Positions 35,860 through 46,899 of a stretch of 64,000 nucleotides of DNA are shown piece after piece (the first letter of the stretch is position 1; each line of letters opens with the position of its first letter). The stretch covers positions 236,665 through 300,664 of the forward strand of contig JAJEKB010021113.1 in assembly GCA_022393335.1 (NCBI GenBank). The letters are read 5' to 3'. The notes below the pieces were generated by a model. It did not search any database. It worked only from the letters and a program-made list of their open reading frames with translations, and was not told the origin of the DNA. Position numbers and translations under genes: made by a program. This DNA is from Macrotrachela quadricornifera. Lineage: Eukaryota > Rotifera > Eurotatoria > Philodinida > Philodinidae.

Positions 35860-36201
35860 GTATACTGTATTACAGACAGAGACATCTTATAAACCCGAAC
35901 GCTTAGTATTGAAGGCTTGGGAAAACATTCCACTTTCCATTGTTCAAAAATATATCGATCAGATTCGTGTTATAATCCAGAAGATTATTTTAACTGATGG
36001 TTGCGACATTGATGATTGAGCGTAACGTGTAATTTTTATAGTTGCTACCTATGCAAATAGAATTAAATTTAATAAATCAGATTGCTTATTTTTCTTGGTA
36101 TTGATGTTTCGTAAGAGTCCACCTGTTATTTTTGATTCTGTTTCTTTTAAGTAACATGTGAAGATTGCCAAAGATACCTCTGTCTGTAATGCAGTATACT
36201 A
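35860..36201 (+). mobile_element. Deletion derivative of a Tc1/mariner transposon
   Basis: Terminal inverted repeats are GTATACTGTATTACAGACAG at 35860 and its near-perfect reverse complement ending at 36201 (one mismatch in the first 20), with TA on each outer flank (35858-35859 and 36202-36203). Between them, at about 35892-36019, the plus strand encodes a transposase C-terminus: LKAWENIPLSIVQKYIDQIR, then a short basic/hydrophobic tail and a stop. This matches the AWDDLPxxxxxKLVDSMPxR end of Tc1/mariner transposases. Everything upstream of that is deleted, so the element is 342 bp and non-autonomous. Confidence 0.78.
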
Positions 36202-36549
36202 GTTGAGTAACTATCATATGAAATCTGAATAGGAATCATAATCATAGAAAAATAAACAAAAAGGCTAAATTTTTGTTTCAGTGGCACATGACTATACAAG
36301 ACACATTTGTAGTTTTCTCAATGATTTCTCATTCTATAGAGCTGAAACTTTGAAGACGGATAGGGCAATCGAGTATCTATCTGCAGTACAAATATCGGCC
36401 CCAATAAAATATTGAGAAGGGTCAATTTGAAAAAGAGATATTCAGTTTATTTTGGCCACACAGACATATAGTTGTGGCAGACTTGACTATTTTGTTATTG
36501 ATAGTGATACGGATAAACAAGATGGTAATACTGATGTCTAGATAAGAAA
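36202..36549. other. Spacer with a short inverted repeat
   Basis: At about 36503-36535 the text AACAAGATGGTAATACTGAT is approximately the reverse complement of the stretch at about 36560-36590, which is the 3' end of the Penelope-like fragment. No gene was seen. Confidence 0.4.
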
Positions 36550-37222
36550 TTATTCCTTTTTCTGTATCACTATTACCGTCTTGTTTTCCTTACTTCTTGA
36601 TTCTTTTGTATTTGTTGTAGTTTTCTTGACTTGATTGTATTTTTCTTTGAATTTGATCTTTTGTTTTATGTAATACTGGTGTCCATATTGGATTGATTGG
36701 CTAATTATTGAGTATATTGCTTCTTTTGTGTGCCATTTCCAGCCATCTTTTTCTTCATCAATAATGAATGCATAGTTTGTGTCGAATAAACATTGAAATT
36801 TATTTAATTGGAAATGTTTAACCATTTCAGAATTGCTATCATCGGTGTTATCATTAATAATTTTTGAATGTTGTTTCATACGATTTTCAATACCGACTTT
36901 GGTTTGACCAACATATGTTTGTTTGCATGAGCACGAAATTTGATATATAGTTGATTTTGATGGAGTTCTTAATGGTTTATTATATTGACATTGTAGTTTG
37001 TGCGGATATAAGAAATATACTCTAGTTTTTAATTTCTTCTCAAGTTTTCTTTCTAACACTTCCATACCAAGAGCATACGGTAATGATAAACTGTATTCAA
37101 ATTGATTTTTATCATTATTTTGATTTTGTGTCCTATTATTGTTGTCATTGTTTCATTTAAATTCGTTGCACGTTTGCGTAATTATTTTTTCGATTTCATT
37201 TAATGGATAATTTATGTACGAT
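36550..37222 (-). pseudogene. Penelope-like element 3' end with GIY-YIG endonuclease
   Basis: The minus-strand frame 37065-36550 (171 codons) contains a GIY-YIG nuclease: STIYQISCSCKQTYVGQTKV, then IENRMKQH (conserved Arg and His), and a later WHTKEAIYSI carrying the expected catalytic Glu. The CxC before the YVG strand is typical of the Cys-containing endonuclease of Penelope-like retroelements. Upstream the same frame stays protein-like (YINYPLNEIEKIITQTCNEF and ALGMEVLERKLEKKL) back to about 37222, interrupted by one TGA at 37153-37155. Continuity then ends abruptly at the arm of the neighbouring inverted-repeat element. No reverse transcriptase region is present. The nuclease motifs are intact, but this is a 5'-truncated relic. 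Confidence 0.7.
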
Positions 37223-37223
37223 A

Positions 37224-40030
37224 TATTAGGTCTGCATTTGAGTATATCCTGAAAATATCCGTCGTACCCCTGGTCTCAAAGGAGATCACATTGGCTCCAT
37301 GTAGAACTCGACAAGCTCTATCACTCCAATAATTACTTTTTCCCGCTCCCCCCTCCCCAGAAACCGAAGAAAAGTCCAAAAAACCATCAAAAATGCTACA
37401 AAAACTGATGCATTTTAGAAGATACCGTCGTGATTCCAACAAAAACCAAGTACACCATTCGATAGATCTCGACGAGCTCTATCGAATACATGCCTTACTT
37501 GATAAAATCGAGTAAAGCATTAATTAGAAAATCGCTAATTAGTTAACTCTTTTCGAGATAGGGGTATGATGTCCGTAAAAACTATAAGAATTCCCTGAAG
37601 ATCAAATTCTTGAAAGTAATAATTGTTTCAGATATATTTCAGTGAGGTCTATCGGTTCTGTACCTGAGTATTGAAATTTATGTGATTGATTAATGAAAAA
37701 ATTGGTAAGTAGTGCTTTGTTTACTTGAAGATCGAAAGAAGTTTAGAAAAATTTTGAAGCCGGAGTCAAGAGTCGATTCCAGGAAAGTTATTGATGTTTT
37801 CACCTATATCTCTGATATATCTGCTGAGTGTTCAACTCATTAAATATAATCAAGTTAGACATGAATGGAAAATACGTTAAGCTTTTTATATTTCACGGTT
37901 ATTGATAGAACACTTATGTAATGGTATCGAGTCCATATTGTTTTATTCGTTTATCTTTTCATAGCTTTCGCATTTGGCCGCCTTCGCTTATATTCATCTT
38001 TATATTCCTTGCAGTTGTCGGCTTGATGTATTAGAAACGAAGTATCAATTTTGAAAATCGAATGTGATATCGTAAACTGAGAGAGGATAGAAACAATTCG
38101 AATCAAGGCTCTCTGATATTCGCTCTGATCGGATGGCTATCATTTATTTCATGTATCATGAAAATCGTACTACTACTCAAATATTTGACGTCTTCTGGCA
38201 ACATCAGCAGTAGAATAATTCGTTAAACAGATAAGTAGGAATAAAATAGGTTTTAAATATTTATCTAATACCGCTTTAGAATTATTTTTAGCAGCAATTT
38301 CTTCAAATAATGATGCGTTATATACAATTTCAAGTGTTCAAGAATCATTAGATAATTTCGCACAACTAATTATAGGACAATCCGTATTCATATTAGGTTA
38401 TTGTTCAATAAATAAACAAAACTCTTTATTTTCCCAACCGTGTCTCGTCATTTCACCGTTATTCTTACAACTATTCATTGATAACATGTCAACATTTACC
38501 ATTTACCACTTACTTCCTTTATCAATTACTACCAATAGTAATAGATATGTTTACATCAATCTCCCAAAATTGAATGGAATTCATTCGTACGATAATACCG
38601 TCATTATGTGGAACGACGAGCTTGATGTTAATGAATGTACGTTATCAGCATTTGTCCAATGTTAACAAATACCAGTTGTCATTTCCATATTAAAATCATC
38701 ATGTCTATTTCAATTATTCGATGACAATCAGGTAACGACTGGTTCCTGTCAAATTAGTCGATCACAAAATACAGTTCAAGACGTGATTAATATCGCCAAC
38801 GGCATTTGGTTGTTATACAAAACTTCGGGAACACGCTATTGTCAAATTTATTCAACTTTCAACAGATTATCAGAAACAATATCAATCAATGAGGCAACGA
38901 TTGTGCGTATGCCACGCAACAAGACAACTTCATGTATAGATATTCGACCAACTGCATCATCATGTGTACCACACCGAGTACTTGTGATGCTTAGTTTTGC
39001 TTTAAACATTCACAATCCATTTTAATTTGTAGTACCAGTATATAACATGACACAAACACTCGTGGAAGCCTATCAGCTACAGTCAGACAAATTAATAAAA
39101 GACATAATGACAGCTATCTGATCAAAATAATCAACTTTCAAGAGGATAATGTCTGATCTTGCATTGTATATATTATCGACTATCGCTTTTATAATTTTCG
39201 TAATAATCGCATATATTATAAAAATCATAAAATTCAAACGTTTTCAATCAGTTGTAAAAGACATCATGGCTGTGTATCAGCTTTTTTTTGCATTAACTTC
39301 GTTATCTTTCCAATCTTATCTATTTGAAATAAAGAAATAAAAATGAAATCAATTTCATAGTTTCTAACATATCGTCTATATTCATTAAGTCTAAAATAAA
39401 TGAGGTAATACAACAATCAACATTTCACATACTCTCATCGGTAATCTATTCTCAAAGACCAATACCATCAACACCCTTATCTCTATAATTAATAAAGACA
39501 GTAAAACTCGGCAGCCGACTAAATATTTTGATCAACCTACATAAAAGAACAATGCTGGTTAACTACATTTTGCCTTTAATTACAATCACAATCGAAACAA
39601 CAATCATATGAAGCAATTAAACTTGTTAGTCATACTTAACGTCTACTTTTCAAGAACAAAAAATAAAAAGTGAAATCAATACAATTATTCAAAACTTATT
39701 TCGTGCAATCTTCACTTCTGCTAGTGTTGATTCATGAACGAATTAACATACATTTTCCAAAAAATTATCCAAAGAGATAGCTACAAAAGGCTAATTAAAG
39801 TTTTTCAAACCAAATATTTACTCGATATCGACAACTAAGGTGTGCATTCGATAGGGCTCGTCAAAATCTATCGAATTTCTGATTACTATTTGTGGCGACA
39901 GGAACAAATAAGGTGTGGAGTAGATAGAGCTCGTCGAGTTCTACTTGGAGCCAATGTGATCTCCTTTGAAGCCAGTGGTAGGACGAATATTTTCAGAATA
40001 TACTCGAACTCAGACTTAAGATATCCTACA
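37224..40030. mobile_element. 2.8 kb element with inverted arms around decayed coding DNA
   Basis: The left arm (37224 to about 37500) and right arm (about 39838-40030) are inverted copies. TTCTACATGGAGCCAATGTG and its neighbours on the minus strand near 37280-37330 match TTCTACTTGGAGCCAATGTG on the plus strand near 39938-39957. CATTCGATAG...CTCGTC near 37480 (minus) matches 39845 (plus). Over the ~115 bp core the arms are about 85% alike. Both arms are open in the same frame, giving GANVISFE and FRIYSN in each. The left arm contains an additional ~100 bp segment. The interior holds envelope-like coding remains. The class is unclear; the left end truncates a Penelope-like fragment. Confidence 0.6.
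38230..39330 (+). pseudogene. Decayed envelope-like glycoprotein remnant (tentative)
   Basis: Plus-strand coding-like text runs from about 38230 to 39290 and is broken by several in-frame stops (for example near 38664, 39022 and 39119). It has scattered Cys pairs, N-glycosylation sequons and, near 39149-39235, a strong hydrophobic membrane segment followed by a short basic tail, preceded by a helical stretch. This layout (Cys-rich ectodomain, stem, one C-terminal TM) is that of viral or retroelement envelope proteins. Some bdelloid LTR retrotransposons are known to carry env-like genes. No gag, polymerase or LTR was found beside it. It is broken and non-functional as it stands. Assignment is by architecture only and could be wrong. 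Confidence 0.35.
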
Positions 40031-40123
40031 TTTTTTATCCAATCCTTTTTGAGCCAAATAAAATAAAATGATTGAAGAACTAAATACTTTTCGATTCAAA
40101 AAAAAATTTTCGTTCTCAAAGGG

Positions 40124-41165
40124 TTAATTTATTATAACTGATGACCAAAATATTAAAAATAATATTGATTCATATAGGAAATATTTTTGATTATTAGCTC
40201 CATTTGTCGTGTTTGGTAATGCCGATAGTGTTGTTTGTGCTGTTGTTGTTGGTGCTATTATTCCTGAAAAATTGGTTATATTCTGAATAAAAGGAATATA
40301 AGTAGCCACTCTTGTGTATATTCCTGCATAACCAATTTCAGCACATCTTATTCGACCAATTGATGTTATTCCTACAAGTATCCATCTGTTATTAGCAAAG
40401 AACATAAGTGGTCCACCACTATCACCATGACATGAATCTATAAACCAAAAATGAATAAAACTACCTCAGTTTTATACATTAATTCATACCTTTAGTGCCT
40501 TTACTATCACCAGCACATATCTGTGTAGTTGAATTTTTTATATTTGATGAAATACATTCACTAGATGTTGGTGCGAATACTTGTATTGAAACTTGTTGAA
40601 GATAAGGATATGGATCTGTACCTTGTTTTTCTATTGAACCCCATCCAATAACTACAAGATTGGAACCAATTACAAAAGGATCTTCATTAAATGTTGGTAA
40701 ACATATAATACTGGATGTTGAATTTGTTGATAATGATAATGATGAAAAATAAAGAATAGCTATATCATTCATATAATCATCATAAGAAAAATTAGGATGA
40801 ATATAATATTTAATAATTTCTCTTCGTTGAATTAATGGAGTTGTTATATTAGTTAAATTATTTGTTCCAATAACAATTGATAATTCTTTTATAGGAGTAG
40901 ATAAACTAATACAATGAGCTGCTGTTAAAGCATATTCAGCTGATATAAGCGTTGCACCACATTTATGTCCTAGTAAATCTTGAAATGAAACCATCCAGTT
41001 CCATGTATGATCAATTGCTGTTTCTCCACCAATTATTCGTGATGTAAGAACAGTTGATGATAATGAACAACCACATGAAATAGTAGGATCGCATGTATAT
41101 ATTGTAGCATATATTGAATTAATGAAAAATAATATAATCAATATAAATAAATATAATCGATTCAT
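40124..41165 (-). CDS. Trypsin-type serine protease with C-terminal hydrophobic tail
   Basis: S1A peptidase of 329 aa in two exons (41165-40490 and 40437-40124), phase 1. Signal peptide MNRLYLFILIILFFINSIYA; the activation site is TSR|IIGGE at residue ~44. The catalytic triad is complete: His84 (LTAAHC), Asp134 (NDIAIL) and Ser232 (GDSGGP). Asp226, six residues before Ser232 (DSCHGDSGG), is the S1-pocket Asp, giving trypsin-like Lys/Arg specificity. GWGS and the CAEIGYAGIYTRV end are also present. After the catalytic domain comes a Thr/Ala-rich linker (TTTAQTTLS) and a final hydrophobic stretch (YFLYESILFLIFWSSVI). This suggests a GPI-anchor signal or membrane tail, as in prostasin/testisin-like proteases. 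It is transcribed away from the CAP gene, with about 760 bp between starts. Confidence 0.9.
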
Positions 41166-41925
41166 ATTTAGATGAAAATATTATATTTTTTCTTAAAGTT
41201 ATATGATTATTTTATTACGCTTCAGTGAGGTTATTAATGAAGGGTGATACTTCGTTTATACAGTTGACTATCACATGAAGATAAGAAAGAGAACAGAAAG
41301 AAAAAGTATGCATCGGTAACCTACCTTCAAATGTAAAAGTAAGAATATTAAACAATATTTCAAATACAAAATATAGTATTAGTTTTATCAAGAAATTATG
41401 TATTCCATTATTTTATCTATTCTTTCAAAATTTCGACATGAAATTCCTTTTTTCTAGCATTTAATACGTTGTATCAAATAAAATACTATGAAATGTAGTG
41501 TAAAAAGTTCTACATTTTATAGACAATAGTTTCTTTCATATATGAAATATGAACAAAATTGATTTTTTTTGCTTCAATGCAAATTAATTGCATCAAAATT
41601 TTATTGTTTGTGAAAATAAAATATATAGCAATTCTATGTAAATATTTCTAATAAAACAATTTTATTATACTTAATAAAAGAAATATAAATATTTGATTCC
41701 ATCTGTTATTGATTTTATCTGTATATCGATATTACAGATATGTAGAATATAAACATGATCTATTTAATGACTAAAGAAAAAGAAACATTTTTTTTGCGTT
41801 TTGTTTGAATAAAATAAATTCAAAACAGATTTATTTTATTTTCAATCTATATTAACAATGAAATAAAATAGAAATTGTTACCATTTATTTCTCTTCTTTT
41901 TTTATTTCAATTTATTAACAAAATC
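41166..41925. other. Divergent intergenic region
   Basis: 760 bp between the starts of the trypsin gene (minus) and the CAP gene (plus). Strongly AT-rich, with no coding exons. It presumably holds both promoters; no TATA box or binding site stands out from the general AT background. Confidence 0.45.
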
Positions 41926-42545
41926 ATGTCAATATTAAAATATTTTTCTTTAGTTTTGATTTATTTATTAACAATCATTCTTTATAATCAAGTTAACAGT
42001 AGAATTTTATTTATTTCTTTTTATAAAATATCTATAAATGATTTTTTTTTAAAGGTTTTGACATAAAACAATATCGTCAAGAAGCTTTAGCTCAACATAA
42101 TTTATATCGAGCACAATGTAAAGCTGATCCATTACAACCAAATACAACGCTTAATGCTATTGCTCAAACATGGTGTGAACAATTAGCATCAACTGATCAA
42201 TTTAATCATAGTGGTACAATAGACTATGGTGAAAATAGTTATAAAAAAGTTCCATTTGATTTTGCTAATGATAATGGTTTGTATAAAAAAAAAGAAGGAA
42301 AATAAAAAAAAAACAAAACTCTATTTTTAGGTGCAACACCAGTTATAGCTTGGTTTAGTGAAAAAGTAAATTATACTGAAACTAATCCAGAATTAACTTT
42401 ACATTTTACACAAATTGTTTGGAAAAATACAAAATATTTTGGTTTAGGTGTATGTAAATTAAATAATAATGGATTAATATTTGTGGCAAATTATTATCCA
42501 AGAGGAAATTATAAAGATCAATTTACTCAAAATGTCGCTTGTTAA
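41926..42545 (+). CDS. Secreted CAP-superfamily (SCP/TAPS, GAPR-1-like) protein
   Basis: 169 aa in three exons (41926-41998, 42055-42276, 42331-42545), all joins phase 1, total 510 nt. It starts with the signal peptide MSILKYFSLVLIYLLTIILY. The CAP domain has helix 1 ALAQHNLYRAQC, the metal/cavity His pair in FNHSGTIDYGEN and LHFTQIVWKN, the CAP1 signature (HFTQIVWKNTKYFGLGV) and the CAP2 signature (VANYYPRGNY). The Glu in YGEN and the His residues of the cavity are present. The length is that of small single-domain CAPs such as GAPR-1 rather than larger venom or CRISP forms, and there is no Cys-rich C-terminal domain. CAP proteins bind sterols or lipids extracellularly (family knowledge); the exact role here is unknown. 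Confidence 0.88.
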
Positions 42546-43551
42546 AATTTTAAATAAAAAATAAATAAATCAATAAATAAAGACATTAATTCTTATGTAT
42601 TGATTATTTAATATGGGAATAAATATTTATAAAGAAATAATTATTTTTATTTTTTTCGAACAGTTATAGAAAAGAACTGATGACTATTACTTTTAATCGA
42701 AAATAATATCAATTGAGATATATGCGAGTTTTTCTATTAGTTCTAAGCAATGTTTTATTATTTATTATTTGTTCGTGTGAATAAATTCAGATTCATTAAG
42801 CTATTCATTTAATAGAAACACAAATTGATATGAAATAGAAACTATAAAATTATTTTCTTTTAAATGAATCTAGTTAACATATGTGTATAGTTTTTAAAAT
42901 AGTCTCGTTGCTAGACATGAGTATAATCAAAAATTGATTAATTAATAAAACAGTTTCTTACTTGTCTGATTAGTCGATTGATGTCAACATTATTTTTTTC
43001 GAAAAATTTTATAGATATAACTATCACTATGGTAATTAGATCATTCATCGATATAAATTGTGGACAATTGTTACCTTAAAATAAAACTTATGTTTAATAC
43101 GTTCTGATTGTCTTTCAATAAAAAAAAACCATACAGTAAATAACTACAGAATATGTAGTAAATCGAAGGCAAAAAAAAAATTTTTTTTTCTTTTTCTTAA
43201 TAGTTCTAAAAATTATTCGCATTGTACTGTATTCTCACTACTGTTCTGATTATATTTAATCTAACAAAATATTAAATGTATAAAAAGAATTAGTGTTAGA
43301 TTATTTTTTTTAAAATCGATAGAAATTCTTACTAAAAGGAGTATTTAATGATAAACATATTTCTGAAAATTTTAAGATAATTAACTATTTATTTTTCAAT
43401 ATATAAAAAATTTTTATTATTTATTTTTTTCCTAAATCTAGTGACATCCTTCGAAAATATTATTGGATGATTGTTTCTAATGGCTATATTAACTGAAAAA
43501 TATATATATACATATATTTGATAGTTTATAAAATAAATAAGAAAATCTAAA
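42546..43551. other. Intergenic, AT-rich
   Basis: 1 kb between the CAP gene and the GH13 gene, both on plus. No exon content was found; poly(A)/poly(T) and TA runs lie just before the GH13 start (about 43498-43515). Confidence 0.45.
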
Positions 43552-45383
43552 ATGTCTGTAATACGTTTAACATCTGATCAAATTCAACGATGTTTACATG
43601 GTGTTGGTTATGAAATATTTGTTCAATCATTTTTTGATTCAAATCAAGATGGTATTGGTGATTTAAATGGTATTCGTCAAAAATTAGATTACCTTTCAGA
43701 ATTAGGTATAACAATAATATGGCTTATGCCTATTCATCCAGCTAAAACTTATCATAAATATGATGTTGAAGATTATACGAATATTCATCCTGATTATGGA
43801 ACAATAGATGATTTTCGTAATTTAATTAATGAATGTCATCAACGTGGTATACTTGTTATTCTTGATCTTGTTGCTAATCATACAAGTTATGATCATCCAT
43901 GGTTTCGACAAGCTCAATTAAATACAACAAATCCATTTCGTGATTATTATATATGGTTAGATAGTGAACGTGTACAAAAATTAGGTGTAAGTGCTTTTGA
44001 TACACCTGATATGAATGTAACTGGTTTATGGCATAAAGTTGGACCAGAAAGTGAACATTTTGATTGGGAAGAATTTGAGAAAAAATCAAAAATAAATATT
44101 GATAATAATAAAGGTAGATCAATATATACAGTATAAATTTCTGAAGAAAGAATGTCCTTCTAGATAGCGATTTCTTTTTCTTAAACTGTAAAAAAAGTAC
44201 ACAAATGGAAATAATTGTCTATTTATTTTATAATATTGCTTATGTAATACATTGAATTGAATTCTTTATTTTTGGAAATTAATTTTGAATATTTTTAGAC
44301 GATCGCATAAGATCAAAATTAGCACATATACATGAGGAATCATCAATACATAATACAAAATCGAAAAATTTATCTACAAATACATATTATGCTATATTTG
44401 ATCCTCGTATGCCTGATTTAAATTATGATTGTGAACGTGTTCATAATGAAATTTGTCATATTGGTAAAAAATGGCTTGAATTAGGTGTTGATGGTTTTCG
44501 TCTTGATGCAGCAAAATATTTTTATAAACCACCACATCTTAAATCAAATATATCATGGTGGAACAAATTTCGTAATGAAATGTCTCAAATAAATCCATAT
44601 GTATATTTAATTGGTGAAGTATGGGATTTATCAAATCGTATAGCACCATATCTTCGTTCACTTGATTCAATATTTAATTTTGAATTAGCTGATATACTTA
44701 TATCATGTATATTAAATGAAGGTAATTGTTCATATATGCTTAATTCATATATACGAATAATAAATAATTATACAAAAGAAAGTAATAAAAAATTTATTGA
44801 TACAATATTTCTTTCAAATCATGATCAAAATCGTATTATGTCAGTATTTGAAAATGATTTATTTAAAGCTAAAATGGCTGCTGGATTACTTCTTACTTTA
44901 CCTGGTTTACCATTTATTTATTATGGTGAAGAAATAGGAATGTTAGGAATGAAACCACATGATAAATATCGTCGAGAACCATTTCTTTGGTCATCAACTA
45001 ATACAAAAGGACAAACAACATGGCTTGAACCAATATATACAAAAATTAGTAATGGTTGTATTCCACTTGATGAACAACTTAATGATCCAAATTCACTTGT
45101 TAATTATTATAAAAAATTTATTCATATTCGTTGTCAATCAGATATATTACTATTTGGTTCATTAAAACCAATTCAAACACGAATTCGTTGTTTATGTTTA
45201 TTTGAAAGAGAATATAATAATAAATCTATATTTATTGCACATAATATTTCATCACGAATACAACAAATAATTATACCAAATATTTATCAGAAAATTATTT
45301 TATCTACACAAAATGAATATGAAATAATGAATAATAGAAAATATAATTTACATGGTTATTCATCAATTATTATTGAATCATGA
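43552..45383 (+). CDS. Bacterial-type GH13 alpha-glucosidase/amylase
   Basis: Two exons (43552-44113 and 44299-45383), phase 1, 548 aa. The N-terminal TIM-barrel start is VGYEIFVQSFFDSNQDGIGD. GH13 regions follow in order: region I DLVANHTS; region II GFRLDAAKYF with nucleophile ~Asp257; region III LIGEVWD with acid/base ~Glu294; region IV FLSNHDQNRI with transition-state stabiliser ~Asp363. The catalytic set is therefore complete. GLPFIYYGEEIGM and a final beta-domain follow. The sequence style (DSNQDGIGDLNGI, WLMPIHPAKTYHKYDV) is that of bacterial oligo-glucosidases and amylases rather than animal pancreatic amylases. There is no signal peptide, so it is likely intracellular. Before PDLNYD an extra ~45-residue charged insertion contains the intron. 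Horizontal acquisition is inferred; SLC3A-type animal relatives are less likely because there is no TM segment. Confidence 0.88.
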
Positions 45384-45623
45384 AAATTAAGATATGTATT
45401 TATGGTTATAAATAAGTATTATATTGTTTTTTATTTTTTTTCGAATTTGAAAAAATTATTTTAGAAAGTATTTTTTTGTATCTTACGTATATATATTGAT
45501 GATACTATTTAATTAAATAAAATCATTAAGATACACTGAAAAAAAAATCAATTAAATATTCTCTATTAAATAACTGTTTTTTTTTTGTTTAATTTTTAAC
45601 GAATAATAATCATACAGAAAAAT

Positions 45624-46899
45624 TTATTCGATTGGTAGTGGTACAGCAACTGATTCATTTGATTTTTTTAATTTCGGTTTTGGCCATCGACGATCTTGAT
45701 GTGCCCATATAAGACTAATTAAAATATAAATTAATAAAAAGATTATATATATGAAATAATATTTAAATCTTACCGATACATAATACCGGCTATTCCAGCA
45801 CCAACTAAAGGTCCAACCCAATAGATCCAATGATGTATCCATTTATTAGCAATAATAGCTGGACCAAGAGAACGAGCTGGATTCATACTTGCACCAGTAT
45901 ATGATCCTCTATAAAAAATAATTTATCTTTATTTTTAATAAAAAAAAAGAAGAAGATTCTCGAACATACGCAGCAAGAATATTTCCAACTAATGTAAAAC
46001 CAATTAATAAAGATGCTAGACCTGTTTTGGATTTTGTATCAAGTGCTACTAATAGAATAACAGTTACTAATAAAAATGTAATAAAAAACTCAATAATTAA
46101 ACCCTATTCAAAAAAAAAGAACGAAAATATTTTATCTTCTATATTAAATTTTATTCAATTACCTGCCACCATTCTATCATAATATTTCTATTTAATAAAG
46201 TAGCACCACCATTACACAGTTGATAATCGTCTTTAGATATTAAAAGACGTAACATTCCAGCTGCTCCAATACCTTAAAGCAATAAAGTAAACTAATAAGA
46301 AAATATCTATGTACTGGAGAACTTTTCTCCAATTATGAAATTAAAAATATTATTTATTTACCTCCAATTATTTGCATACAAATATAAATTAAAGCTAAAT
46401 AATATCGAACTTCTCCAGCAATAAATACACCTAATGTAACACATGGATTAAGATGAGTACCACTAAAAAACTAAAACTTCATCAAATCATATTCCTAATT
46501 CTATTACCTAATATGACCTAAAATGAATAAAATAAAAATTTTCTTTTAAAAACAAACATTTCACAAACCAAAACTTGCTAAAAGTACCATTAATGTACAT
46601 CCACCACATAAAGCTCCTTGAATAATATTACTTCCTGTACTACATCCACCCCATAAACTAAACATAACCAATACAAAAGTACCTATCTATAAAAAAAATT
46701 TCAATATTAAAAAATTATAAATATATATATATATATATATACTAATTCAACTAAAGCTGGTCGAATAATAATAAGAAATAAATCTTCAACAGTATGCTGA
46801 GCATCAGATGATACACGAATATTTCTAAATATATATATATATATATGTTGTTGGATATTCGTAGAAATAAACTCACTCAAAAATACGAACACGATGCAT
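45624..46899 (-). CDS. Aquaporin (AQP8-like), nine exons
   Basis: Exons: 46899-46877, 46824-46743, 46686-46569, 46517-46508, 46462-46362, 46272-46163, 46103-45970, 45908-45774 and 45714-45624. They sum to 804 nt (267 aa) and close in frame. It is a six-helix water/solute channel. The first half-helix motif is [16 protein letters not shown], so NPC replaces NPA (residues 83-85). The second is [12 protein letters not shown], with normal NPA and the selectivity-filter Arg205. Text such as [20 protein letters not shown] is closest to AQP8-type channels, with a short N-terminus and a basic C-tail. Exon 4 is only 10 nt and supplies the codons for GHI-S; without it the NPC loop would be out of frame. 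Introns are 45-90 bp. The NPC change is seen in unorthodox aquaporins and may alter pore properties (inference). Confidence 0.9.

Noticed and set aside
37212..37442. 76-codon minus-strand frame as an independent gene
   Set aside because: It is one arm of the inverted-repeat element; the matching frame in the other arm shows repeat origin. Kept as a property of the element, not as a gene.
43874..44122. 82-codon minus-strand frame
   Set aside because: Antisense of the GH13 first exon, which has all family motifs on plus.
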